Source: Arthrobacter sp. QXT-31 (GTDB taxonomy: Bacteria > Actinomycetota > Actinomycetes > Actinomycetales > Micrococcaceae). From it: DNA of 64,000 nucleotides. The stretch's first letter is position 1. The number at the start of each line of letters is the position of its first letter. The translations under genes were made by a program, and so were the position numbers. Under the pieces are notes generated by a model. The model was not told the origin of the DNA. It worked only from the letters and a program-made list of their open reading frames with translations, and ran no database searches. Location of the stretch: assembly GCF_001969265.1 (NCBI RefSeq), contig NZ_CP019304.1, forward strand, positions 1,674,001 to 1,738,000, given 5' to 3'. This document shows positions 42,601 through 49,980 of this stretch, piece after piece.

Positions 42601-43389
42601 TCAGCCCCGCCCGCGGATCAGCCGGGCGATCCCGGTGAAGCCCAGCCGCTCGGCGTTCTCCAGCGCGGTCCTGCCCTGCGGGTCGCGGATGTTGGGGTCC
42701 GCCCCGGCGTCGAGCAGCTGGCGGACCACGTCCTGCTGCCTGGGCCCGCCATTGTTCAGGAGGATGGCTTCCTGCATGGCGGTCCAGCCGAGGTTATTGA
42801 CGTGGTTCACCGGGACCCCGGCCTCGATCAGGATCCGGACTGTTTCCACGTGTCCGTGCTCGCTGGCCGGGATCAGGGCGGTCCCGCCGAAGCGGTTGGT
42901 GCTCCTCACGTCCGCCCCGTTCGCAAGGGTCAGCCGCAGAACCTCATTGAAGCCCTCGGCGCCCGCGTACAGGAAGGCCGAATCCTGGATGGAGTCCTTG
43001 GCGTTCACGTTGCCGCCCTCGCGGATCAGCTGCGCCACGAGGGCCACGTCGTTGGCCTTCGCAGCCCGGACCAGCCGCTGGTCCAGCTTCTGCTGCTCGG
43101 CCGGGGACAAAACAGGACGGGTGGTGGGCGCGGAAGCCGGCGGAGCCGGCGTGGCATTGGCGGCAGCGGACGACGGCGCCGGGCTTGCGGTGCCGCTGCC
43201 CGGGCCGGTCCCGGTTCCCGCCGCCGGATTTTCCGCCGTCGGACTCACTGACTGGGGGCTGGCGGCACTGGAACTGCCGGCGGAGGGTGCCCCGGGGGCG
43301 CACCCCGCCAACAGAACAGCCGCTACCGCCAGGCCGGCGAGGGGAAGTGCGGCACCCGCCCGCCCGCCGTCGTACACGTCCCTTGCCAC
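42601..43389 (-). CDS. Ankyrin-repeat lipoprotein
   Basis: The protein is 262 residues. A signal peptide with lipobox (AAVLLAGC, Cys near 30) leads to a Ser/Pro/Ala/Thr-rich linker (about 31-95) and then four to five ankyrin repeats: AKANDVALVAQLIREGGNVN, FNEVLRLTLANGADV, HGHVETVRILIEAGVPVN and VVRQLLDAGADPN. It is probably displayed on the outer face of the membrane for protein binding. TAGGCT, which overlaps the hbpS stop, lies seven bases before the GTG start, so it may have its own leaderless transcript. Confidence 0.88.
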   Translation of the reverse strand: MARDVYDGGRAGAALPLAGLAVAAVLLAGCAPGAPSAGSSSAASPQSVSPTAENPAAGTGTGPGSGTASPAPSSAAANATPAPPASAPTTRPVLSPAEQQKLDQRLVRAAKANDVALVAQLIREGGNVNAKDSIQDSAFLYAGAEGFNEVLRLTLANGADVRSTNRFGGTALIPASEHGHVETVRILIEAGVPVNHVNNLGWTAMQEAILLNNGGPRQQDVVRQLLDAGADPNIRDPQGRTALENAERLGFTGIARLIRGRG

Positions 43390-43399
43390 GTGCCGCAGC

Positions 43400-43996
43400 C
43401 TACTTGGCGGCGATCACGGCGGCGCCGGCCTCGGCGCACGCTTCATCCAGCTTGCCGTCCGGGGCGCCGCCGACGCCGATGCCTGCCACGGAGACGCCGT
43501 TCACCTTCAGCGGGACGCCGCCGGGGAGGAAGAGGGTGCCGGGAAGGTCAGCGATGCTCGGACCGGTGCCGCTGATCCGCTTGGCGAGTTCGCTCGTGGG
43601 GCTTCCGAAGGCAGCGGCCGTGTACGCCTTCTGCTTGGCGGATTCGATGGTGTGCTCGGCAGCGTTGTCACCGCGCAGGAGTGCCTGCACGGTGCCGAAC
43701 CGGTCCACCAGGGCCACCGTGACGAACGGCAGCTTGTCCGCCTGGCACTTGGCAAGCGCCGCACCTACCGCCTTTGCCGACGCGCCGACGGTGATCCGGT
43801 TCTGGGCGACCACATTCTCATCGATCGGCTGGACGTCCGCGGCCGGCACGGCCGCCGGGGCTGCTGCCGGCTGCGCAGCAGGCTGGGCAGCCGCGGCTGA
43901 AGACCCTGATCCGGCGTTGGCGACGGCGGTGGCACCGGCGGTGATGACGAGGGCTCCGGCTGCCGCGGCGGCAAAAATCTTCTGGGACTTCTTCAC
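43400..43996 (-). CDS. Secreted HbpS/GlcG-like (heme-binding-type) protein
   Basis: The protein is 198 residues with a signal peptide (KKSQKIFAAAAAGALVITAG, cut near ANA at about 28), an Ala/Pro linker and a GlcG/HbpS domain: KAVGAALAKCQADKLPFVTV, VDRFGTVQALLRGDNA, SAKQKAYTAAAFGSPTSELA and a Gly-rich end (GIGVGGAPDGKLDEACAE). HbpS of Streptomyces binds heme and modulates the SenS-SenR pair. Here a NarL-type sensor and regulator are divergently encoded 217 bases away. Heme binding is inferred. The GTG start has GGAG upstream. Confidence 0.85.
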   Translation of the reverse strand: MKKSQKIFAAAAAGALVITAGATAVANAGSGSSAAAAQPAAQPAAAPAAVPAADVQPIDENVVAQNRITVGASAKAVGAALAKCQADKLPFVTVALVDRFGTVQALLRGDNAAEHTIESAKQKAYTAAAFGSPTSELAKRISGTGPSIADLPGTLFLPGGVPLKVNGVSVAGIGVGGAPDGKLDEACAEAGAAVIAAK

Positions 43997-44212
43997 GGTG
44001 GTTCTCCTTCAATGAGCGGCTTCTTGTGAGCGATCGGTGTGCCAAACAGCTACATATCCATGGTGGCCCCGTGCCGGTCCGGGCACATCAGGCCATCAGT
44101 TGGGGCTGGCTGGTCCTTTCAGCTGCCGCTATCAGCCAAAAGGTTGAGAGACCAGCAACGGCGCGGGCAATAGCATGGTTCGTAGCACGTCACCACCGGA
44201 ACCGGACCCGCC

Positions 44213-45445
44213 ATGCCCTCCCCAGCCCCTCCCGCCGCACCGGACCTGCCTCCCGCCGCCACCGGCCCTGCTCCCCCCGCCGCAGGCAGCCGGCTGGGAC
44301 GGATCGACGCGGCGGTCCACCTCGGTTTCGCCGTCCTCATCGTGGCCTCCGCGGTGCGGTACGTGATGCGGCACGGCCCCGCGGACAACCTGCTGGTGCT
44401 CGCGCTGGCGGCCGCGGCCTGTGCCCTGTACGCCATCATCGCCGTGCTCGCCCAGCGCCGACGCCCCTGGGCGCTGTGGATGTTCGTCCTCGTGGCGGTC
44501 TGGGCCGTCCTGGTGGTCTCCGCGCCCAGCTTTGCCTGGTGCTCGTTCGCACTGTTCTTCCTGTGCCGCATCGCCTTTACCGGGGCAGTCGCCTATGCGG
44601 CGGCAGGAGCGACGGCGGCAGCCACCGCCGCGGGACTGTTCCGGCTCAGCGACGGCACGGACCTGGCCATGCTCCTGGGCCCGCTCGCCGTCGGCGTCCT
44701 GCTGACGCTCATCTACGACCGGATTGAGCACGACGCCGCCGAGCAGCGGCGCCTGCACCACGAGGTCTCGCTCGCCCAGGGACAGCTGGCCGCCAGCGAG
44801 CGCAGGGCCGGCACCATCGCGGAGCGCGAGCGCGTCTCGCGGGAAATCCACGACACCGTGACCCAGGGCCTGGCCAGCAGCCTGCTCCTGCTGGAAGCCG
44901 CAAACCGCGCCTGGCCGGAACCGGCGTCGCGGCGGGATCTCCGGCAGGCCAGCGAACTGCTGCGCCGGAACCTGTCCGACACCCGCAGTCTGGTCCACGA
45001 ACTGGCTTCCCCGGGCCTCGACGCCTCGCCGCTGCCGGACGCCCTGCGGCAGGCCGCCCTCCAGTACGTGCCGGGCGCCAGGCTGCTGGTCACCGGCGAG
45101 CCCCGGCAGGTGGCGGCGGAGGTGCGCCATGCGCTCCTGCGGGTGGTCCAGAGCGCCGCCGCAAACATCAAGCTGCACGCTTCCGCCAGCACCGCCACGA
45201 TCACGCTCGGCTTTCTTCCGGACGCGGTTACGCTGGACATCTACGACGACGGCACGGGCTTCGATCCGGCAGCGGTAGCACCGCCGTCGGACGCCGGAGG
45301 TTACGGCCTGCGGGCCATGCGGCAGCGGGTTGAGCAGCTCGGCGGCGCCTTCTCGGTGGAAAGCGCCCCGGGCGAGGGAACTGTTGTGGCGGCACAGCTG
45401 CCGGCACCGCCGCCAGTCAAGCTGCCGGCCAAGGGGGAAGAATGA
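44213..45445 (+). CDS. NarL-type sensor histidine kinase (SenS-like)
   Basis: The protein is 410 residues. A Pro/Ala-rich start is followed by five to six hydrophobic membrane segments (about 33-165). A short coiled linker leads to the HisKA_3 dimerisation domain with the phosphorylated His in ERVSREIHDTVTQGL and a C-terminal ATPase domain (DDGTGFDP; YGLRAMRQRVEQLGG). The overall layout is that of SenS-type kinases. It overlaps the response regulator (ATGA) and is divergent from an hbpS-like gene. The ligand is unknown; heme or redox stress are candidates by analogy. Confidence 0.93.
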   Translation: MPSPAPPAAPDLPPAATGPAPPAAGSRLGRIDAAVHLGFAVLIVASAVRYVMRHGPADNLLVLALAAAACALYAIIAVLAQRRRPWALWMFVLVAVWAVLVVSAPSFAWCSFALFFLCRIAFTGAVAYAAAGATAAATAAGLFRLSDGTDLAMLLGPLAVGVLLTLIYDRIEHDAAEQRRLHHEVSLAQGQLAASERRAGTIAERERVSREIHDTVTQGLASSLLLLEAANRAWPEPASRRDLRQASELLRRNLSDTRSLVHELASPGLDASPLPDALRQAALQYVPGARLLVTGEPRQVAAEVRHALLRVVQSAAANIKLHASASTATITLGFLPDAVTLDIYDDGTGFDPAAVAPPSDAGGYGLRAMRQRVEQLGGAFSVESAPGEGTVVAAQLPAPPPVKLPAKGEE

Positions 45446-46068
45446 GCGTCATCACCGTGCTTTTGGTGGACGACCACCTTGTGGTCCGAAGCGGGCTGAA
45501 GGCCCTGCTGGGCACGCAACCGGATATCGATGTGGTGGCGGAGGCATCCTCCGGCGAGGAGGCCCTGGCGGCCGTGGAGGAGCACTCACCCAACGTCGTG
45601 GTGATGGACCTGGCCATGGGTCCGGGCATGGACGGGATCGAGGCGATCAGGAAACTCCGCGAGCGCAACCGCCGGCAGGCTGTGCTGGTCTTCACCACCT
45701 ACGATTCCGACGCCGACATCGTCCGTGCCGTGGACGCCGGGGCCATGGGGTATCTCCTCAAGGATGCCGCCCCCGAGGAGATCTTCGCTGCCATCCGCGG
45801 CGCCGTCCAGGGAAAGAGCGTCATGAGCCCGCCGGTGGCCTCGCGCCTGTTCCAGCAGCTGCGCAACCCGGACGAGGTGCTGACGCCGCGGGAGGCCGAG
45901 CTCCTGAGCCTCCTCACCGAGGGTCTCAGCAACCGGGAGCTGGGGCAGCGGCTCTTCATTTCGGAAGCCACGGTCAAGACCCACCTCGCCCACATCTATG
46001 CCAAGCTGGGCGTGGACACCCGGGCCGCGGCTATCGCCACCGCCATCCGCCGCGAGGGGATGCGCTAG
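45442..46068 (+). CDS. NarL/LuxR-type response regulator (SenR-like)
   Basis: The protein is 208 residues. The receiver domain has the acidic pair in VLLVDDHLVVRSG, the phosphorylated Asp in VVVMDLAMGPGMDG and the Lys in GYLLKDAAPEE. The C-terminal LuxR helix-turn-helix is LTPREAELLSLLTEGLSNRE, followed by ISEATVKTHLAHIYAKLGV. It begins in the kinase stop (ATGA). A regulated target may be the divergent hbpS-like gene, but no operator was identified. Confidence 0.96.
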   Translation: MSVITVLLVDDHLVVRSGLKALLGTQPDIDVVAEASSGEEALAAVEEHSPNVVVMDLAMGPGMDGIEAIRKLRERNRRQAVLVFTTYDSDADIVRAVDAGAMGYLLKDAAPEEIFAAIRGAVQGKSVMSPPVASRLFQQLRNPDEVLTPREAELLSLLTEGLSNRELGQRLFISEATVKTHLAHIYAKLGVDTRAAAIATAIRREGMR

Positions 46069-46078
46069 CAGCGGGGGC

Positions 46079-46084
46079 TAGACT
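46079..46084 (+). promoter_or_regulatory. Probable -10 box for the zinc alcohol dehydrogenase gene
   Basis: TAGACT lies 41 bases before the ATG at 46126, right after the response-regulator stop. No good -35 is visible. Confidence 0.4.
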
Positions 46085-46125
46085 CGACCCTGTCCCAGCC
46101 CCCCTGCCCTCCGAGAGGAACAGCC

Positions 46126-47181
46126 ATGCGCGCCACCATCATCCACGGCCCTGGAGACATCAGGGTGGAGGACCGCGACTATCCGGCCGTCCAGCTCCCC
46201 ACGGATGCGGTGGTCCGGGTGACGGCTGCCTGCGTCTGCGGCTCGGACCTGTGGCCCTACCGCGGGGTGAAGCCGGTCCACCGGCCAACCGCCATCGGCC
46301 ATGAGTTCGTCGGCGTGGTGGAAAGCACGGGCACCGACGTGTCCGCGCTCCGCGCCGGCGACTTTGTCATCGCCCCCTTCGTGGTCAGCTGCGGCCAGTG
46401 CCCGCAGTGCCGGAACGGGGTCACCGTGGCCTGCGAGCGCCTCGCCGGCTGGGGCGGAAAGGACGACGCCGGATTCCCGGTCAGCGGCGGCCAGGGCCAG
46501 GCCGTGCGAGTCCCCCTCGCCGAATCGACGCTCGTCAAGGTGCCTGGGGTCCGCGAACCGGACCCCAAGTTGCGCAACAGCCTGCTGACCCTCTCCGACG
46601 TCATGGCCACCGGCCACCACGCCGCAGTCAGCGCCCAGGTGGGCCCGGGCCGGACCGTTGTGGTGGTGGGCGACGGCGCGGTGGGGCTGTGTGGCGTCCT
46701 GGCCGCCAGGCGGCTCGGGGCCGAGCGGATCGTCGCAATGTCCCGCCGCGCGGACCGGCAGGCCATCGCCCGCGAGTTCGGCGCCACGGATATCGTGGCG
46801 GAACGCGGCGACGACGGCGTTGCCAAGGTCCGCGAACTGCTCGGCGGTGTCCTGGCCGACTCCGTGCTGGAGTGCGTGGGGACCAAGGAGTCGATGGAAC
46901 AGGCGCTGCACTCCGTCCGGCCCGGCGGCGCCCTGGGCTTCGTCGGTGTTCCGACGGGCGGCGCGGAGATCCCGCTGCGCTATCTGTTCGACAAGAACAT
47001 CACCGTGGCCGGCGGTATGGCCCCGGCCCGCACCTACATCCCCGAACTGCTCAAGGACGTGCTGTCCGGCGCCATCAATCCCGGGCGGGTGTTCGACGTC
47101 GAGATGCCCCTGGAGGACGCTCCGGAAGCGTACAAGGCGATGGACGAACGCCGGGCCATCAAGGTGCTGCTGACGCCGTAA
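46126..47181 (+). CDS. Zinc-dependent alcohol dehydrogenase family protein
   Basis: The protein is 351 residues with GAGAGGA before the ATG. The catalytic-zinc Cys is in AACVCGSDLWPYRG, followed by GHEFVGVVE. The structural-zinc region has CGQCPQCRNGVTVACE, and the coenzyme site is VVVVGDGAVGLCGVLAARRLG. It is similar to actinobacterial enzymes annotated as alcohol or glutathione-dependent dehydrogenases. The substrate is not known. It is separated from the two-component pair by a short gap and probably has its own promoter. Confidence 0.93.
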   Translation: MRATIIHGPGDIRVEDRDYPAVQLPTDAVVRVTAACVCGSDLWPYRGVKPVHRPTAIGHEFVGVVESTGTDVSALRAGDFVIAPFVVSCGQCPQCRNGVTVACERLAGWGGKDDAGFPVSGGQGQAVRVPLAESTLVKVPGVREPDPKLRNSLLTLSDVMATGHHAAVSAQVGPGRTVVVVGDGAVGLCGVLAARRLGAERIVAMSRRADRQAIAREFGATDIVAERGDDGVAKVRELLGGVLADSVLECVGTKESMEQALHSVRPGGALGFVGVPTGGAEIPLRYLFDKNITVAGGMAPARTYIPELLKDVLSGAINPGRVFDVEMPLEDAPEAYKAMDERRAIKVLLTP

Positions 47182-47188
47182 AAAACGG

Positions 47189-47217
47189 TTGCGTACCCAC
47201 GGGACCGGGTCTACCGT
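47189..47217 (+). promoter_or_regulatory. Promoter upstream of the small unknown gene at 47255
   Basis: TTGCGT (47189-47194) and TACCGT (47212-47217) are separated by 17 bases and lie directly after the alcohol dehydrogenase stop. Confidence 0.45.
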
Positions 47218-47254
47218 GATGCGCATCAGTTCCCACCGCCGTCGAGGAGCCGTC

Positions 47255-47575
47255 ATGGCAGGGTTTGTGCAGATCATCGAATTCCAGACCTCACGCATCG
47301 AGGAGATCGAAGCGCTGGGCCGCCCGTCAAGAACCGAGGGAACCACACTCCCGACGTTCCGGCGCATCAGCGCCACAGCGGACCGCGACCGTCCCGGGAC
47401 GTACTTCACCATCGTGGAATTTGATTCCTACGAGTCGGCGATGGAGAACTCCAACCGGCCGGAAACCTCCGACTTTGCCGCGAAGATGGCCGCCTTGTGC
47501 GATGCTCCCCCGGTGTTCCGCAATCTGGACGTCATGTGGGAGGACACCGGACAGAAGCAAGGCAGCACAACCTAG
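47255..47575 (+). CDS. Conserved small protein, possible dimeric alpha/beta-barrel fold
   Basis: The protein is 106 residues from the ATG at 47255, with GAGGAG seven bases upstream. The order strand-helix-strand (AGFVQIIEFQTSRIEEIEAL, TLPTFRRISATADRD, YFTIVEFDSYESAMENSNRP) and the pattern SDFAAKMAALCD resemble ABM-like or stress-response dimeric barrels. Family not firmly recognised. No export signal. It may have its own promoter. Confidence 0.75.
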   Translation: MAGFVQIIEFQTSRIEEIEALGRPSRTEGTTLPTFRRISATADRDRPGTYFTIVEFDSYESAMENSNRPETSDFAAKMAALCDAPPVFRNLDVMWEDTGQKQGSTT

Positions 47576-47763
47576 GCCGGGACGGTCCGCAGCGTCTCCG
47601 ACGCATATTAATCGGCAGATTCTCCCGTTACAGCTGGGACTCCTGATGACGGCAGCTATTGCACGCCCGGCGGATGGCCCATAGGTTGGAGACAGCGGAC
47701 AACAGTTTCCGTCTCTGCCTGCTGTCGGAGCAGGACCAGAAAAGGGTTACAAAGGAAGTAGCA

Positions 47764-47967
47764 ATGGCAACAGGCACAGTTAAATGGTTCAACGCCGAAA
47801 AGGGCTTCGGCTTCATCGCTCCGGATGATGGATCGGCAGACGTATTCGCCCACTACTCGGCAATTGCCTCCAGCGGCTACCGCTCCCTGGATGAAAACCA
47901 GAAGGTCGAATTCGAAGTGACCCAGGGCCCCAAGGGTCCGCAGGCAGAGAACATCCGCCCGCTGTAA
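47764..47967 (+). CDS. Cold-shock protein (CspA family)
   Basis: The protein is 67 residues, full length, with RNP1 (KGFGFI) and RNP2 (VFAHYS) motifs and the opening [17 protein letters not shown]. It is an RNA/DNA chaperone. The ribosome-binding site is AAAGGAAG five bases upstream. The gene has a leader of more than 100 bases since no promoter is seen close to it, as is usual for csp genes. A strong hairpin terminator follows. Confidence 0.97.
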   Translation: MATGTVKWFNAEKGFGFIAPDDGSADVFAHYSAIASSGYRSLDENQKVEFEVTQGPKGPQAENIRPL

Positions 47968-47976
47968 CGGCTTTCC

Positions 47977-48020
47977 AAGACTCCCCTGTCCGTGCCTGGC
48001 ACGCACAGGGGAGTCTTTGG
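47977..48020 (+). terminator. Rho-independent terminator after the csp gene
   Basis: The 20-base arms with one mismatch (AAGACTCCCCTGTCCGTGCC and its partner) end in TCTTTGG. It lies ten bases after the stop. Confidence 0.8.
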
Positions 48021-48043
48021 TTTCTGCCCGGTAGAGTGCCGCC

Positions 48044-48631
48044 ATGGATGAAAAAGCGACCCTGCACCACTACCTGCGGACCCGACGCGCCCAGCTCCTC
48101 GCCAAGCTCGACGGCCTGGGTGAATATGACATCCGCCGGCCAATGACGCCCACGGGAACGAACCTCCTGGGACTGGTCAAGCACGTGGCCAGCGTGCAAC
48201 TGGACTATCTCGGCGAGGTGTTCGGACGGCCGAGCGGCCGGGTACTGCCCTGGTTCGCGGACGGCGCCGAGCCCGATGCGGACATGTGGGCCACCGCTGA
48301 GCAGACCCGAACGGAAATCGTCGAGCTCCATCACTTCTCGGCGGCGCACACCGACGCCACTATCGAAGCGCTGCCCCTGGACGCCCCCGGCGTTGTGCCC
48401 TGGTGGCGGGAGGAGCGCCGGAACGTCACCCTGCACCAGATGCTGGTGCACATGTGCGCCGAGACCTCCCAGCATTTGGGGCACGCAGACATCATCCGCG
48501 AATTCATCGACGGCTCCACCGGGCAGGGGCCCAACGACCCCAATCTGCCCGCGCGGGGCGCCGCGGAGCAGGCCGGCTACGTGGAGCGGCTGGAAGCGGC
48601 GGCACGGGAAGCCGCCGCACTTGCAGGGTGA
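48044..48631 (+). CDS. DinB/DUF664 family protein
   Basis: The protein is 195 residues and forms a four-helix bundle. The three metal-site histidines are probably in GLVKHVASVQ, in LHQMLVHMC and in QHLGHADIIRE. The family includes mycothiol- and bacillithiol-dependent S-transferases, and many members are uncharacterised. The mRNA may be leaderless: TAGAGT lies six bases before the ATG. Confidence 0.88.
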   Translation: MDEKATLHHYLRTRRAQLLAKLDGLGEYDIRRPMTPTGTNLLGLVKHVASVQLDYLGEVFGRPSGRVLPWFADGAEPDADMWATAEQTRTEIVELHHFSAAHTDATIEALPLDAPGVVPWWREERRNVTLHQMLVHMCAETSQHLGHADIIREFIDGSTGQGPNDPNLPARGAAEQAGYVERLEAAAREAAALAG

Positions 48632-48651
48632 CCCGGCCCGGGTGGAACGCC

Positions 48652-49884
48652 CTAAACGAAGGCTGATTTTCCCGTCACGGCGCGTGCCACAATCAGCGAG
48701 TTGATTTCGTAGCTGCCCTCGTAGGTGTAGAGAATCTCCGCGTCCCCGAAGAGCTTTCCCATCTCGAAGTCGCTGCTGATGCCGTTTCCGCCCAGCAGCG
48801 ACCGCCCCAGCGCTACGGAGGCGCGGGCCAGCCGGGTGGTGGTGGCCTTCGCCATGGCCGCCTGGGCCATTTCCAGCCTGCCCTCTTCCTGGATCCGGGC
48901 CAGCTGCGCCATCAGCGCCAGCGAGGCCGACGCATTGCCCAGGATCTCGGCGAGCTGCTGCTGGATGAGCTGGAAGCGGGCCAGCTCCTTGCCGAACTGG
49001 CGGCGCTGCAGTGAGTAGGACCGGGCGACGTCAAAGGCGGCGAGCTGAATGCCGGCGGCCTGCCAGCCGACCCAGGCCCGGGAATCTCTCAGGAGCTCGT
49101 TGGCCTTGGTGAAATCCGTGGCCCCCGGGAGCAGGTTGGCCTCCGGAATGCGAACGCCGTCCAGTTGGATGTCCGCGTTCTGCATGATCCGCAGCCCGAT
49201 CTTGTTGCTGATCTTGGTGGCCGTGTATCCGGGGCGGTCCGTCTCAACGATGAAGCCCTTGATCTGCTGGTCGGCGGTGTCCCGGGCCCACACCAGCGCA
49301 AAGTCGGCGATGGTCCCGGCGCCTATCCACCGCTTGGCGCCGTCGATTACCCACTCGCCGTTCTCAAGCCGGGCCGTCGTGGCCAGTCCGCCTGCGATGT
49401 CCGAACCGTGCTCCGGCTCGGTCAGCGCGAAGGCTCCCAGCTGCGTGAACGCCCTCAGGCCCGGAAGCCAGCGCTGCTTCTGCTCCTCCGATCCCAGGGC
49501 GTCGATCATGCCCACGATCAGCTCGTTATGGATGCCCACCAGCGCTGACAGGGACACGTCGGCACGGGCCACCTCAACGTACATCAGGCCCTTGAACAGC
49601 GTGGAGGTCCCGTCCGTCTGCAGCCCGCCAAGTCCGTGCTTGCCCATTTCCGCGAGGAGACCGAACGGGAACTCCTCCCGGTTCCAGTACTCGATGGACT
49701 GGGCCCGGACCCTGGACTGCAGGAAGTCCCGGATTTCGAGGTAGCGGGTCCGTTCGGCCGGCGGAAGCAGATCCACAACATACATGAGGTCCGCATCGGC
49801 AAACGGCAGCGGCACACTAGCGGCGTCTTCAGTCGTGGCCATTGCGGGCTGTCCGTTGTCACGTCGTTGTGGCTGCACGGGCAT
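48652..49884 (-). CDS. Acyl-CoA dehydrogenase (glutaryl-CoA-dehydrogenase-like)
   Basis: This FAD enzyme has 410 residues. The family motifs FALTEPEHGSDIAGG, WIGAGTIADFALVWAR and the C-terminal LYTYEGSYEIN with its glutamate in the catalytic position are present. The group oxidises branched or aromatic-derived acyl-CoAs; some members decarboxylate glutaryl-CoA. The catalytic arginine typical of glutaryl-CoA enzymes cannot be checked without alignment. It is divergent from an AMP-dependent ligase with which it probably forms a pathway. Confidence 0.88.
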   Translation of the reverse strand: MPVQPQRRDNGQPAMATTEDAASVPLPFADADLMYVVDLLPPAERTRYLEIRDFLQSRVRAQSIEYWNREEFPFGLLAEMGKHGLGGLQTDGTSTLFKGLMYVEVARADVSLSALVGIHNELIVGMIDALGSEEQKQRWLPGLRAFTQLGAFALTEPEHGSDIAGGLATTARLENGEWVIDGAKRWIGAGTIADFALVWARDTADQQIKGFIVETDRPGYTATKISNKIGLRIMQNADIQLDGVRIPEANLLPGATDFTKANELLRDSRAWVGWQAAGIQLAAFDVARSYSLQRRQFGKELARFQLIQQQLAEILGNASASLALMAQLARIQEEGRLEMAQAAMAKATTTRLARASVALGRSLLGGNGISSDFEMGKLFGDAEILYTYEGSYEINSLIVARAVTGKSAFV

Positions 49885-49914
49885 ACATCCCTTCGCTCTT
49901 CCAAACCCTTGGAT

Positions 49915-49954
49915 GTCCTAGTATATATAGCACAGCGATGTGGATCACTAGGAC
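49915..49954. promoter_or_regulatory. Inverted repeat GTCCTAGT...ACTAGGAC in a divergent promoter region
   Basis: Perfect eight-base arms at 49915-49922 and 49947-49954 enclose the AT-rich sequence ATATATAGC. This is the only such AT-rich spot in the area and could provide -10 boxes for both divergent genes. The MarR regulator at 51745 is a candidate to bind. A second, overlapping symmetry is CTAGTATATATAGC. Confidence 0.5.
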
Positions 49955-49980
49955 GTGAACCCCCGGGTGAAAGGTGCCCC

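Noticed and set aside
44026..44727. Plus-strand frame of 233 codons overlapping the sensor kinase start
   Set aside because: It runs out of frame through conserved kinase sequence and has Arg/Pro-rich shadow composition.
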